From positions 1-51,969 of the forward strand of contig DYCF01000031.1 of NCBI GenBank assembly GCA_019418225.1: a DNA stretch of 51,969 nucleotides, written 5' to 3'. Both the position numbers and the translations under genes were made by a program. Below the pieces are notes generated by a model. That model was given only the letters and a program-made list of their open reading frames with translations. It ran no database searches and was not told where the DNA came from. Below, one piece after another: positions 16,894-25,043 of the stretch. Source of the stretch: Clostridiales bacterium (GTDB lineage: Bacteria > Bacillota > Clostridia > Lachnospirales > Cellulosilyticaceae). Every line of letters starts with the position of its first letter. Within the stretch, counting starts at the first letter, position 1.

Positions 16894-16940
16894 ATATAGG
16901 GGGTGCAAAGGAGTGGCTGAGTATATTTCCGTTTTGGGTT

Positions 16941-17118
16941 GGTGGCACTGCTAGCTGCACTCTACGTAATTTCTGATGCTCTAAGTTTCATATTTTAAAG
17001 AAACGCACTGAACTCGCAACACGGTGAAGCGAGTGTTGCTCAAACAGCAGCGCTAAAACCTCTTTAAAATATGGAACAAGGCATCATCAAATCACTTCAA
17101 AGGCAGACTAGCATTACC
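16941..17118. repeat. Long imperfect palindrome between the two pstS genes
   Basis: CATATTTTAAAGA (16989-17001) pairs perfectly with 17061-17073. The pairing continues outward with GATGC (16975-16979) to GCATC (17081-17085) and GGTGGCACTGCTAG (16941-16954) to CTAGCATTACC (17108-17118). Inside are smaller stems such as GCAACAC/GTGTTGC. No reading frame fits. It could be a MITE-like remnant or a structured RNA. The rest of the 16727-17370 gap holds the Pho box, a weak AACTCTG/CAGAGTT repeat (about 17164-17240) and a terminator. Confidence 0.55.
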
Positions 17119-17276
17119 ATTCCTTCCAAACTCTCTCCAACATTATAGCTCTGCAATATTTAACTCTGACTTAGAGCACAAGTCCTGTTTAATTGTTATT
17201 TCTTTTCCATAGCTAAGAGTAAATACCAGAGTTAGTTGTCATTCTTTTTGTAGTTATTTCCCTTATATGTATATAT

Positions 17277-17310
17277 AAAAGAAGCCCTTACTTTAGTAAG
17301 GGCCTCTTTT
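17277..17310 (-). terminator. Terminator after the second pstS
   Basis: AAAAGAAGCCCTTACT and AGTAAGGGCCTCTTTT form a stem with flanking A- and T-runs. It implies that the gene at 17371 is transcribed separately from the pst operon. Confidence 0.88.
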
Positions 17311-17370
17311 GTTGGGATTTATTTTAATGAGTGAGTGGAATGACTATATTATTAATCGTGGATTTATAAC

Positions 17371-18273
17371 TTATTTGATGGAAATATATTTTTCTGACAT
17401 GATTTCTTGGCCGTCATTGCCTGTGATGAAGTCTATGACTGCTTGGGCTTCTGGTTTAATAGTTGGCTGTGCTACAAGTAAGAGGGGTCTTGAGATTTTG
17501 TAGTCGCCAGCTTTTACTGATTCTGTTGTTGGAGTTACACCGTCAATATCTAGGGCTTTTACTGTGTCATCCATGTAACCTAATGAGATGAAGCCGATTG
17601 ATGCTTCTTTGCTGGCTACTGTTGCCATGACTGCACCTGTTCCTTCTGATACTAAAGCTGTGTCTGCAATGGTTGATGCTTTACTGTCATCTAAGAGACC
17701 TACGATTTCTTCAAAAGCGCCTCTTGTTCCTGAACCTGCTTCTCTTGTCACTACGATAATATCTTGATCATTGCCACCAACATCTTTCCAGTTAGTGATT
17801 TTTCCTTCAAAGATATCTTTTACTTGATCTTGTGTAAGTGCTGTTACTGTATTAGTTGGATTAACTACAACTGCGATGCCATCATATGCAATAACTGTTT
17901 CATTAAGTCCTGAAGCCTTTTCTTCTTCACTTAGTTCACGTGATGCCATGCCGATGTCTGCTGTGCCATCAATCGCTGCTTTGATGCCTGCTGATGAACC
18001 ATTTCCTTGTACTTCGATGTCATCTGTACTGCCTGCTTCTTTATAGGCTGCTACTAATTTCTCCATTGGCTCTGCAATTGTTGTTGAACCTACTATTGAA
18101 ATCTTTGTACCCTTTTTAGTTTCTACTATATTATTATTTTCTGCTCCTCCTGTAGCCTCTTGTGATACTTCAGGTGTTTTTTCAGATACTGTTTGCGTTG
18201 AAGCACCACATCCTGTAAACATAGAAGTTCCTAATGCTAACATTGCGAGAGCTGCCATAAATTTCTTTTTCAT
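17371..18273 (-). CDS. pstS: Phosphate-binding lipoprotein PstS (second copy)
   Basis: Paralogue of the PstS at 15902; 300 residues. The lipoprotein signal MKKKFMAALAMLALGTSMFT ends at Cys22 (FTGC) and is followed by a Thr/Glu/Asn-rich linker of about 30 residues that the first copy lacks. ISIVGSTTIAEPMEKLVAAY, GNGSSAGIKAAIDGTADIGM and TREAGSGTRGAFEEIVG are conserved. Its own terminator and its own 11-bp-period repeat upstream make it a separate unit, possibly a higher-expression or higher-affinity receptor feeding the same permease. GGAGG precedes the start. The near-identical core suggests a recent duplication. Confidence 0.95.
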   Translation of the reverse strand: MKKKFMAALAMLALGTSMFTGCGASTQTVSEKTPEVSQEATGGAENNNIVETKKGTKISIVGSTTIAEPMEKLVAAYKEAGSTDDIEVQGNGSSAGIKAAIDGTADIGMASRELSEEEKASGLNETVIAYDGIAVVVNPTNTVTALTQDQVKDIFEGKITNWKDVGGNDQDIIVVTREAGSGTRGAFEEIVGLLDDSKASTIADTALVSEGTGAVMATVASKEASIGFISLGYMDDTVKALDIDGVTPTTESVKAGDYKISRPLLLVAQPTIKPEAQAVIDFITGNDGQEIMSEKYISIK

Positions 18274-18379
18274 ATTAATCTCCTCCTAAGATGTATGTAC
18301 ATCTTTCTATCTTCTTGATAAATTTGTTTTTCTTTATGGCTATATCATATTGAACTTTTGTTGGATTTCTATTTTAATA

Positions 18380-18398
18380 ACATTAAGCTCACATTAAG
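18380..18398 (-). promoter_or_regulatory. Pho-box-like direct repeat upstream of the second pstS
   Basis: On the minus strand CTTAATGTGAGCTTAATGT contains the 8-mer CTTAATGT twice with an 11-bp period, about 107 bp upstream of the start. The 8+3 spacing is the same as in the repeat upstream of the first pstS, and both fit YTTAAYRT. Confidence 0.6.
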
Positions 18399-18424
18399 AT
18401 TTTTTAATACTAGTTTAAAATTAA

Positions 18425-18468
18425 AAAGGATGTTGAAAAACTAATTAAATAGTTTTTCAACATCCTTT
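18425..18468 (-). terminator. Terminator after the 5'-nucleotidase gene
   Basis: AAAGGATGTTGAAAAACTA and its exact reverse complement form a 19-bp stem around ATTAAA, with a T-run on the minus strand. Confidence 0.92.
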
Positions 18469-18487
18469 GATTAAAATATGTAATTTA

Positions 18488-20335
18488 TTATGCTGCTTTA
18501 TTAGCTTCTGCTTCTTCTGCATTTAATACAGCTTCTACGTCTGCCCATGTTAAGCTTTTTACATTTGGTGTTCTACCATCTTCTGAAGTTGGTAATTCAA
18601 GTTTTCCTTCGTTTACAAGTTGTTTTGCAATTGCAGCCTTTTCTGCATCAATTTTATAACCGATAAGTTTCCAGTTTTTATCTACAGTAGGTGTAATCAC
18701 ACCACCTTTTACATTTTCAATGTAATCAGCCATTAATTCTCTGATGTTTGAAACTGTTTCTGTACTATTGTCATATACAACTTCTACATTTTCAGCATCT
18801 GCAAATAATTTTGGAAGAAGCACACTATCACAACGATAGTTATTAACTGTTAAGTAAATTTCATCTGTATCCTTTACTGGATGACCTGTTCTATATCTTA
18901 AGTTTGTAATTCTTGAACCCGCTTCTTTAGTAACGTCGATATCATATCTTACGCCACTGAACATGTCATAGTTATAAATTCTAATATCTGGATTAAATGA
19001 TATATTTAAGTCACCATCTTTAAATGTGTTGTAGTAACTTGCTGACCATTCCATATATTCTTTAAGTTGTTTACCATTAATTTTTAATGTTTTTAATGTG
19101 TTATCGTATTTATACATATTTGCTGTATCAGAACGTTTGATTTCACCTGGTTGTACGTTCGCTGATGCACTGAATAATGCTGCTCCACTTACATGATGTG
19201 CGCCAGCTGGAATTTTACCGCTTTGCTCTGCATAATATGTTTGAACTTCTAAAATTAAATCTACAAGGGCATTATCTTCAAGTTGACCTTGAGCAACGCC
19301 TTTCATCTCAGCTTCAGGGACAAGTGCACCACCTTCTAATTTGCCAATGACAGTTTGTGCATCTGCTAAAGCTTTTTCATGATAAGGTTTAAGTGTTTCT
19401 GTAAGCTCCGCATCTGGCTCTACGCCTTCTGTACTAATAAGACGGGCTGCTACATCTTCTACCTTATTATTTTTATCTACTGTAATTTCCACTACAGAAA
19501 CATAATTCCCTGCTGTTCCTGGTTCTGTAATAGGAATGTTGTTAACACGTTCATCTTCACGAACAGCATGTTCATGTCCTGCAATAACAGCTGTTAACTC
19601 TGGACATTTTTCAGCGATTTCAGCTGCACTATCATCACCATATTCGCCATCTTTACCCATATGTACTGCTGCAATCATAATATCTGCTAATTTGCCATCT
19701 TTGATTTCTTTGATTGCTTTTTGTGTTTCTTCAAGAGGCGTTGTTACTTTATAACCTACTAACTTAGAAGCATCCCAGTTCACAATATTTGGTGTAACTG
19801 TTCCAATGATAGCAATACGCACGCCATCTACTTCTACAATTCTATACGCATCTACTAATCTTTCACCATTTGGTTTATATACATTAGCTGCAAGTACTTT
19901 TGTATCTTCAAAGCCACTTAATACCTTTTCTAATGTTTCAACACCATAATTAAATTCATGATTTCCTAAAGTCATTGTTACAGCATCTATTGCATTAAGT
20001 CCTGCAATCATTGGATGTACTGCTTCGTCTTCAAAGAAAAGTTGTGATGAATTTCCCTGAATTGTATCTCCATTGTCTACAACGATTGTATTTGGATTTT
20101 GTGCTTTTAACTCTTTAACAACAGTTGCAACTCTTGTTAGTCCACCTTTTTTAACTTCAGAGTTTGTTGCATATTCAAATCCATAAAATTGTCCATGTAA
20201 ATCTGATGTTGCAACAATTTGGATTGTCTTACTTTCACTTTCTGCTGCAAAAATAATATTTGTTGGAAGCACTAATTGCATTGCAACAGCTGCTGCCATA
20301 CATAATACTTTCCCAGCCTTTAAAAACTTAGCCAT
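18488..20335 (-). CDS. Secreted 5'-nucleotidase / 2',3'-cyclic phosphodiesterase family protein
   Basis: 615 residues. A signal peptide (about residues 1-33, ending near IIFAAE) is followed by a metallophosphatase domain with ATSDLHGQFYG, VVDNGDTIQGNSS, TLGNHEFNYG and VIAGHEHA (metal ligands). The C-terminal 5'-nucleotidase domain contains VSGAALFSASANVQPGEI and LKTLKINGKQLKEYMEW. It would hydrolyse extracellular nucleotides to release phosphate. No cell-wall sorting signal is seen. AGGGAG touches the ATG at 20344 but is well spaced for the ATG at 20335, so I use the latter. Its place between pstS and phoPR suggests a Pho regulon role, but no convincing Pho box was found. Confidence 0.93.
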   Translation of the reverse strand: MAKFLKAGKVLCMAAAVAMQLVLPTNIIFAAESESKTIQIVATSDLHGQFYGFEYATNSEVKKGGLTRVATVVKELKAQNPNTIVVDNGDTIQGNSSQLFFEDEAVHPMIAGLNAIDAVTMTLGNHEFNYGVETLEKVLSGFEDTKVLAANVYKPNGERLVDAYRIVEVDGVRIAIIGTVTPNIVNWDASKLVGYKVTTPLEETQKAIKEIKDGKLADIMIAAVHMGKDGEYGDDSAAEIAEKCPELTAVIAGHEHAVREDERVNNIPITEPGTAGNYVSVVEITVDKNNKVEDVAARLISTEGVEPDAELTETLKPYHEKALADAQTVIGKLEGGALVPEAEMKGVAQGQLEDNALVDLILEVQTYYAEQSGKIPAGAHHVSGAALFSASANVQPGEIKRSDTANMYKYDNTLKTLKINGKQLKEYMEWSASYYNTFKDGDLNISFNPDIRIYNYDMFSGVRYDIDVTKEAGSRITNLRYRTGHPVKDTDEIYLTVNNYRCDSVLLPKLFADAENVEVVYDNSTETVSNIRELMADYIENVKGGVITPTVDKNWKLIGYKIDAEKAAIAKQLVNEGKLELPTSEDGRTPNVKSLTWADVEAVLNAEEAEANKAA

Positions 20336-20401
20336 TTCATTCATCTCCCTATTTCTTTCTAATATAAACTGTTTATATTTACCAAACGATTTATATCTTT
20401 G

Positions 20402-20429
20402 CAATCTACTTTAAATTTTAAATAGATTG
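20402..20429. promoter_or_regulatory. Near-perfect inverted repeat upstream of the 5'-nucleotidase
   Basis: CAATCTA and TAGATTG flank an AT-rich centre (TTTAAATTTTAAA), forming a 28-bp dyad about 70 bp before the start. A TATAAT occurs just upstream on the minus strand (about 20456-20451). The dyad could be an operator or an mRNA hairpin. The rest of 20430-20649 is AT-rich, with no other signal that I can support. Confidence 0.4.
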
Positions 20430-20649
20430 TCTTTTTTAACCACCGAGATTCATTATACACATTTTTAACTAATTATAAAAGTCTTTTATATATATAACAT
20501 AATTTCTAAATCTTTATAAATTAAAATAAATTTAGTTAATATTTGACAATGTTTTTTCTTTGTTTCAACTCTTTTCCCCAGGCTATACAGCAGTTTTTGA
20601 ATGATGTACAATAGAGTTATAGTAAATTATTACTTAAGAGGAGAATTAT

Positions 20650-21819
20650 ATGAAAACATTTGAACTCATTGCGACTTCTACCTTCGGTCTGGAAACCATG
20701 GTAAGACGTGAAGTAGAAGATTTAGGTTATGAAATAGAAAGTGTCAGTGACGGTAAAGTAACATATATAGGAGATGCAGAAGCTATTGCACTCTCTAATC
20801 TTTGGCTTCGTAGTGCTGACCGTGTACTTATTAAAATGGGCGAATTTAAAGCAACTACTTTCGTAGAACTTTTTGATAAAGTAGCTGCACTACCTTGGGA
20901 AAAATGGATTACAAAAGATGCTAAATTTACTGTTAACGGTAAATCTGTTAAATCTAAATTATTTAGTATCTCAGACTGTCAGGCGATTACAAAAAAAGCT
21001 ATTGTAAAACGCTTATCTAGCGTTTACAACATGGATTGGTTCCCTGAAACAGGCCCATCTTATACAGTACAAGTATCTATTTTAAAAGACGTAGCTACTT
21101 TAACAATTGATACAACAGGCCGCGAAGGTCTTCATAAACGCGGTTACAGAGTTAACAATGTAGAAGCACCACTCAAAGAAACAATGGCAGCCGCCCTTCT
21201 TCAAATCAGCTACTGGAAAAAAGGACGTATTCTCTATGATCCATGCTGTGGTTCTGGTACATTTGCCATTGAAGCTGCAATGTTTGCTAAAAACATTGCA
21301 CCTGGTTTAAACCGCCAGTTTGCTTCTTCTTTCTGGCCACAAGTTCCAAAAGAACTTTGGGATGAACTTCGAGAAGAAGCACGTGAAGCTATTGATCAAA
21401 AAGGTAGTCCTATTATTTATGCTTCAGATATTGACCGTAACAATATTCGCAAGGCCAGAGAAAATGCTGAAGCTGCTGGTGTAGGTGAATATATACAGTT
21501 CTTTGCTAAACCTGTGCATAAAACGAGCTTACCTCATGGTGATTACGGGGTCGTTATTGTTAACCCACCATATGGTGAACGTATTAGTGATATTTCTAAA
21601 ATCGAACAAATTCACAGAGATCTTCGCAAGCTTATGGATACAAATCCAACTTGGAGCTTATATGCAATTACTAGCGTTGATACCTTCGAACGTGACTTTG
21701 GAAAGAAAGCAAATAAAAAACGTAAATTATTTAATGGTAACTTAAAAGTTGACTTCTACCAATACTTTGGACCAAGACCACCTAAAGATGGTGAAAACTT
21801 CAAAGCATTAGAAAACTAA
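20650..21819 (+). CDS. rlmL: THUMP-domain 23S rRNA guanine-N2 methyltransferase (RlmL/YpsC type)
   Basis: 389 residues, the length of the Firmicutes YpsC proteins and equal to the N-terminal half of E. coli RlmKL. A ferredoxin-like/THUMP domain (about residues 1-165) is followed by a Rossmann methyltransferase with the SAM-binding YDPCCGSGTFAIEAA (about 196-210) and the catalytic VIVNPPYGERI (about 303). It probably methylates guanine in 23S rRNA. GAGGAG precedes the ATG. It is flanked by oppositely directed genes and has its own terminator. Confidence 0.93.
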   Translation: MKTFELIATSTFGLETMVRREVEDLGYEIESVSDGKVTYIGDAEAIALSNLWLRSADRVLIKMGEFKATTFVELFDKVAALPWEKWITKDAKFTVNGKSVKSKLFSISDCQAITKKAIVKRLSSVYNMDWFPETGPSYTVQVSILKDVATLTIDTTGREGLHKRGYRVNNVEAPLKETMAAALLQISYWKKGRILYDPCCGSGTFAIEAAMFAKNIAPGLNRQFASSFWPQVPKELWDELREEAREAIDQKGSPIIYASDIDRNNIRKARENAEAAGVGEYIQFFAKPVHKTSLPHGDYGVVIVNPPYGERISDISKIEQIHRDLRKLMDTNPTWSLYAITSVDTFERDFGKKANKKRKLFNGNLKVDFYQYFGPRPPKDGENFKALEN

Positions 21820-21841
21820 TTGACTTAGATATGCGAACCAC

Positions 21842-21888
21842 AATAGGGTGCCTGCGAAACTATTTACTAGTTTCGCAGGCACCCTATT
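21842..21888. terminator. Bidirectional terminator between rlmL and phoR
   Basis: AATAGGGTGCCTGCGAAAC and GTTTCGCAGGCACCCTATT form a perfect 19-bp stem. It ends the converging rlmL and phoPR transcripts. Confidence 0.93.
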
Positions 21889-21939
21889 ATATTTTCATAA
21901 TGGTTTATTAACTTTTCTCATTGACTTTCTTTTTATATC

Positions 21940-23331
21940 TCAAACAATATTTGCTTCATCAATGCTTAGTGTAAACTTACTTCCTTTTCCTACTTCACTT
22001 TCAACACTGATTATAATTCCATATAACTGAGCTATATGCTTTACAATAGATAAACCTAATCCTGTTCCCCCACTTTGCCTTGAACGACTTTTATCTACAC
22101 GATAAAAGCGTTCAAAAATACGCGATATACTTTCTTCTGGTATTCCTATTCCCGTATCCTGTACAGAAATATGATTCTTTTCAACAATGACCTTAATCTC
22201 ACCATGATCTGTATATTTAATAGCATTGGATATTAAATTCATTAATAGCTGTTTCATATGGTCTTCGCTAATATTTTTAACTTTTAATTCATTCCTAGGT
22301 TCATAAATAAGTTCTATTGATTTAGTTTCAGCTTCTTTGTGAACCAATGTAAAGATTTCATCAACTGCATCTGTTATATTCATTTCACCATACTGTTGCT
22401 CTTCCATGCTTTCAATTTCTGAAAGTGTGAGTATATCTTGAATAAGTCTATATAAACGCTTTGTTTCGATATCAATAATATTTAAAAACTTATATGCCAC
22501 TTTAGGGTTTTCTACAGCGCCACCTTGAAGCGTCTCTACAAAACCTTGAATACTTGTAAGTGGTGTTTTTAACTCATGAGACACATTACTTACAAATTGT
22601 GAACGCATTTCCTCTAACTTCCTAAGCTGTGTCACATCTCTAATCACCAATAAATATTCATAAGCTTCTTCTTGCTTGCCAATAGGCAACAAACTCAGAA
22701 ATACAATCTGCTCATCAAGTGTCAGCTCTACTGTATGATGTCCGCCTTTTTTTAAGCCTTCATCCACCAATTTTTTAAACTCTTCATTACGAATAATATG
22801 CGTTAACTTTTGTTTTCCTTTTAAATCACCTTTTAAATGAAGCATCTTCTTAGCAAGTTCATTCGCCTGCCCTATAAATCCTTCTTTATTAAGAACAATA
22901 ATCCCTTCTTCTAAGGCCTCAAGCATAATTTCTAACTTTTCTTTTTGATGCTTCAGTTTTCGGATAGTACTCCCCAACTCATCTCCCATATAATCAAAGG
23001 CAGACGCTAAATCCTGTACTTCTTCTATCTCATAATCCCTTATTGGATAAATATACGAATCTGATTTAAAATTCTTAGCATCTTTCGTAAGCTCTTCAAT
23101 TGGTCCACTAATTTTCTTTACATTTTTACTTATTACTATATATAAAATAATACCTGTAGCAATAATCTCAAATAAAATGCGATAAAGTACATAATGATAA
23201 CTATAATCTGACCATGTATCTGTGCGCACCGCTACTGTAATATCATTGAATAATAATAATATCTCTCCTGAAATAACTAAACATAGCACAATGAAGGCCA
23301 AAACTACTGGCCAAGTTATTTTACTTTTCAT
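21940..23331 (-). CDS. phoR: PhoR-type sensor histidine kinase
   Basis: 463 residues. Two membrane helices (about 7-27 and 47-66) enclose a short external loop of about 20 residues, too small for a ligand domain. A HAMP-like linker and a PAS domain (about 110-225) follow, then HisKA with FVSNVSHELKTPLTSIQGF (phospho-accepting His) and an HATPase with NLISNAIKYTD (N box), DTGIGIPEE (G1) and GGTGLGLSI (G2). This layout matches PhoR of Firmicutes. It begins 3 bp after the phoP stop codon, with AAAGGAG inside the phoP end. Nearby pst genes support a role in phosphate sensing, probably through PstSCAB-PhoU. Confidence 0.9.
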   Translation of the reverse strand: MKSKITWPVVLAFIVLCLVISGEILLLFNDITVAVRTDTWSDYSYHYVLYRILFEIIATGIILYIVISKNVKKISGPIEELTKDAKNFKSDSYIYPIRDYEIEEVQDLASAFDYMGDELGSTIRKLKHQKEKLEIMLEALEEGIIVLNKEGFIGQANELAKKMLHLKGDLKGKQKLTHIIRNEEFKKLVDEGLKKGGHHTVELTLDEQIVFLSLLPIGKQEEAYEYLLVIRDVTQLRKLEEMRSQFVSNVSHELKTPLTSIQGFVETLQGGAVENPKVAYKFLNIIDIETKRLYRLIQDILTLSEIESMEEQQYGEMNITDAVDEIFTLVHKEAETKSIELIYEPRNELKVKNISEDHMKQLLMNLISNAIKYTDHGEIKVIVEKNHISVQDTGIGIPEESISRIFERFYRVDKSRSRQSGGTGLGLSIVKHIAQLYGIIISVESEVGKGSKFTLSIDEANIV

Positions 23332-23334
23332 CGT

Positions 23335-24039
23335 CTACTCCTTTGTAAACTTATATCCCACACCACGTACTGTCTCAATATATCCACCAAGCCCATGTTC
23401 CTCTAATTTAGAACGTAAATAACGGATATGTACATCTACAGTACGTGTCTCACCATAATAATCATATCCCCATATTTGATCTAAAATCATTTCTCTAGTG
23501 AGTACCTTTCCTTTATTACTCATTAATAACTTTAGAATTTCAAATTCCTTAAATGTAAGTTCAATACTTTCTCCCTCATAAGTAAGTACATGACTTTCAA
23601 CATCAAGCTCCAATCCCTTATAAGCTAGCTTATGTTCTGCTATTTTAGGAACCGCTGCTGTACGTTCATTTCTTCTTACGGTGGCCTTTACCCTTGCCAC
23701 TAATTCTCGTACACTAAATGGTTTAGTAATATAGTCATCTGCACCTAATTCTAATCCTAAAATTTTATCAATCTCTTCACTTTTCGCACTCACTAAAAGA
23801 ATAGGTATATTTTGAGTCACCTCATTTGCTCTAAATTGTTGAAGCGCACTAATCCCATCCATGCCTGGCAGCATAATATCAAGCAAAATAACATCGGCAC
23901 CTTCTGCTTCAAGGTATGGCTTTGCTTCTTCCACACTTGTAAAGACTTCTGTTATAAAACCATTTGCCTCTAAATTATACTTCATTAGCTCTAAAATATG
24001 CTCTTCATCATCAATTATTACAACACGCTTCTTTTCCAT
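23335..24039 (-). CDS. phoP: PhoP-type response regulator (OmpR family)
   Basis: 234 residues. The N-terminal receiver has VVIIDDEEHILELM (acidic pair), VILLDIMLPGMDG (phospho-acceptor Asp near 53) and DDYITKPFSVREL (conserved Lys). The C-terminal winged helix contains LTFKEFEILKLLMSNKGKVL and then RTVDVHIRYLRSKLEE with VRGVGYKF. It is likely to bind the 11-bp-period repeats near the pstS genes. The phosphate role is inferred from neighbours; OmpR-family regulators are otherwise hard to tell apart. It is divergent from the unknown gene at 24193. Confidence 0.9.
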   Translation of the reverse strand: MEKKRVVIIDDEEHILELMKYNLEANGFITEVFTSVEEAKPYLEAEGADVILLDIMLPGMDGISALQQFRANEVTQNIPILLVSAKSEEIDKILGLELGADDYITKPFSVRELVARVKATVRRNERTAAVPKIAEHKLAYKGLELDVESHVLTYEGESIELTFKEFEILKLLMSNKGKVLTREMILDQIWGYDYYGETRTVDVHIRYLRSKLEEHGLGGYIETVRGVGYKFTKE

Positions 24040-24192
24040 TTTTTCACCTCTTTTAGATTTAACACTTCTCCTCTAATATATTACAACTACTTTTATTTTT
24101 AAAGTAAATTTTACATACACTTTTTATTTTTATGTTGGATATAATAAGCTATGTAGACTAATATTTTTATAGCTTTAAAGGGGGGCAACAAA

Positions 24193-24627
24193 ATGGCAAC
24201 ACTGCTTACTAAACAGGAGCTAGAGCGTCATATTCTAGATTTCCGCGAGCTTCTTGCACACTTTGATTATTCATCACTTAAAAACGTTACCTTTTTAAAT
24301 CTAGATGCTTTTTATGCTTATATGGACAATGTAAAAGGCAATCCATTTGAACTTCAATATAATGCACTTCAGGAAAAACTTGATTATATACAACCTTATC
24401 TCCCATTTACCTCTGGTGTGCGTGCCTCAGAATTTATGGCAGCTTTAAATAATGCTGCAAATGATGATGAAGTAACTACTATCAAAAAATTTTTCACCAA
24501 AAAACTACGTGATGATTTTATTGCTTTCTCACGTACAGCTACTACCGACGATCAATGGAGACATATCATTGATACTTGCGAGCAAATTAGACAACGTAAG
24601 GAAGAAATGCTCCTTGCACTTAGCTAA
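24193..24627 (+). CDS. Unknown small helical protein
   Basis: 144 residues; I do not recognise the family. The sequence is predicted to be almost all helical, with no signal peptide or membrane segment and no cysteine pair suggesting a metal site. It is rich in Leu, Phe, Lys and Asp. AAAGGGGGG lies in front of the ATG, and a strong terminator follows, so it is its own transcription unit, divergent from phoPR. Base composition and codon use look like the neighbours. A role cannot be given. Confidence 0.75.
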   Translation: MATLLTKQELERHILDFRELLAHFDYSSLKNVTFLNLDAFYAYMDNVKGNPFELQYNALQEKLDYIQPYLPFTSGVRASEFMAALNNAANDDEVTTIKKFFTKKLRDDFIAFSRTATTDDQWRHIIDTCEQIRQRKEEMLLALS

Positions 24628-24642
24628 CTTCTATATCATAAT

Positions 24643-24688
24643 AAACTTAAGTAGTAAAAGAAACTTAGTTTTCTTGCTACTTAAGTTT
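24643..24688 (+). terminator. Terminator of the unknown gene at 24193
   Basis: AAACTTAAGTAG pairs with CTACTTAAGTTT. AAAAGAAAACTAAG-like pairing continues into the loop. Confidence 0.82.
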
Positions 24689-24703
24689 ATCATTTCAAAC
24701 AAG

Positions 24704-25007
24704 TATAGAGAAACCAACTAAAAACTTGAAATATACATGTACGTAAGTTGTTTTCTCCCAATGATTTCACATGACTAAAGATTATGAATAACTAAATTTT
24801 ATAGATGTGAAATCTATAGCAAACTATAAATTTGAAATATGTATTTCACATCATACACACTAAATAACACAAATTTATAAATGTGAAATCTATATAGAGA
24901 AACCAACTAAAAGCTTGAAATATACATGTAGGCAAATAAGTTTCTCCCAATGATTTCACATGACTAAAAACTATGAATAACTAAAATTTGTAAATGTGAA
25001 ATCTATA
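24704..25007. repeat. Tandem hairpin array: two 115-bp direct repeats and six alternating ATGTGAAAT half-sites
   Basis: 24704-24818 and 24893-25007 are direct repeats (same length, a modest number of differences). Within and between them GATTTCACAT and its inverse ATGTGAAATC alternate: starts near 24763, 24805, 24842 (ATTTCACAT), 24882, 24951 and 24996. This gives three successive stem-loops with 9- or 10-bp stems and loops of about 30 nt. Each repeat also starts with a hairpin whose arms are GAGAAACCAACT/AGTTGTTTTCTC or GAGAAAC/GTTTCTC. No reading frame is present. The array ends 36 bp before the radical SAM gene and fills the 24689-25043 gap. Confidence 0.85.
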
Positions 25008-25043
25008 CATAAACTAAGTATAACTTTAGAGAGGATTTTTTTT

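Noticed and set aside
24704..25007. CRISPR array
   Set aside because: Repeats are 115-bp units and alternating inverted half-sites, not short identical direct repeats with unique spacers of equal size, and no cas gene is present.
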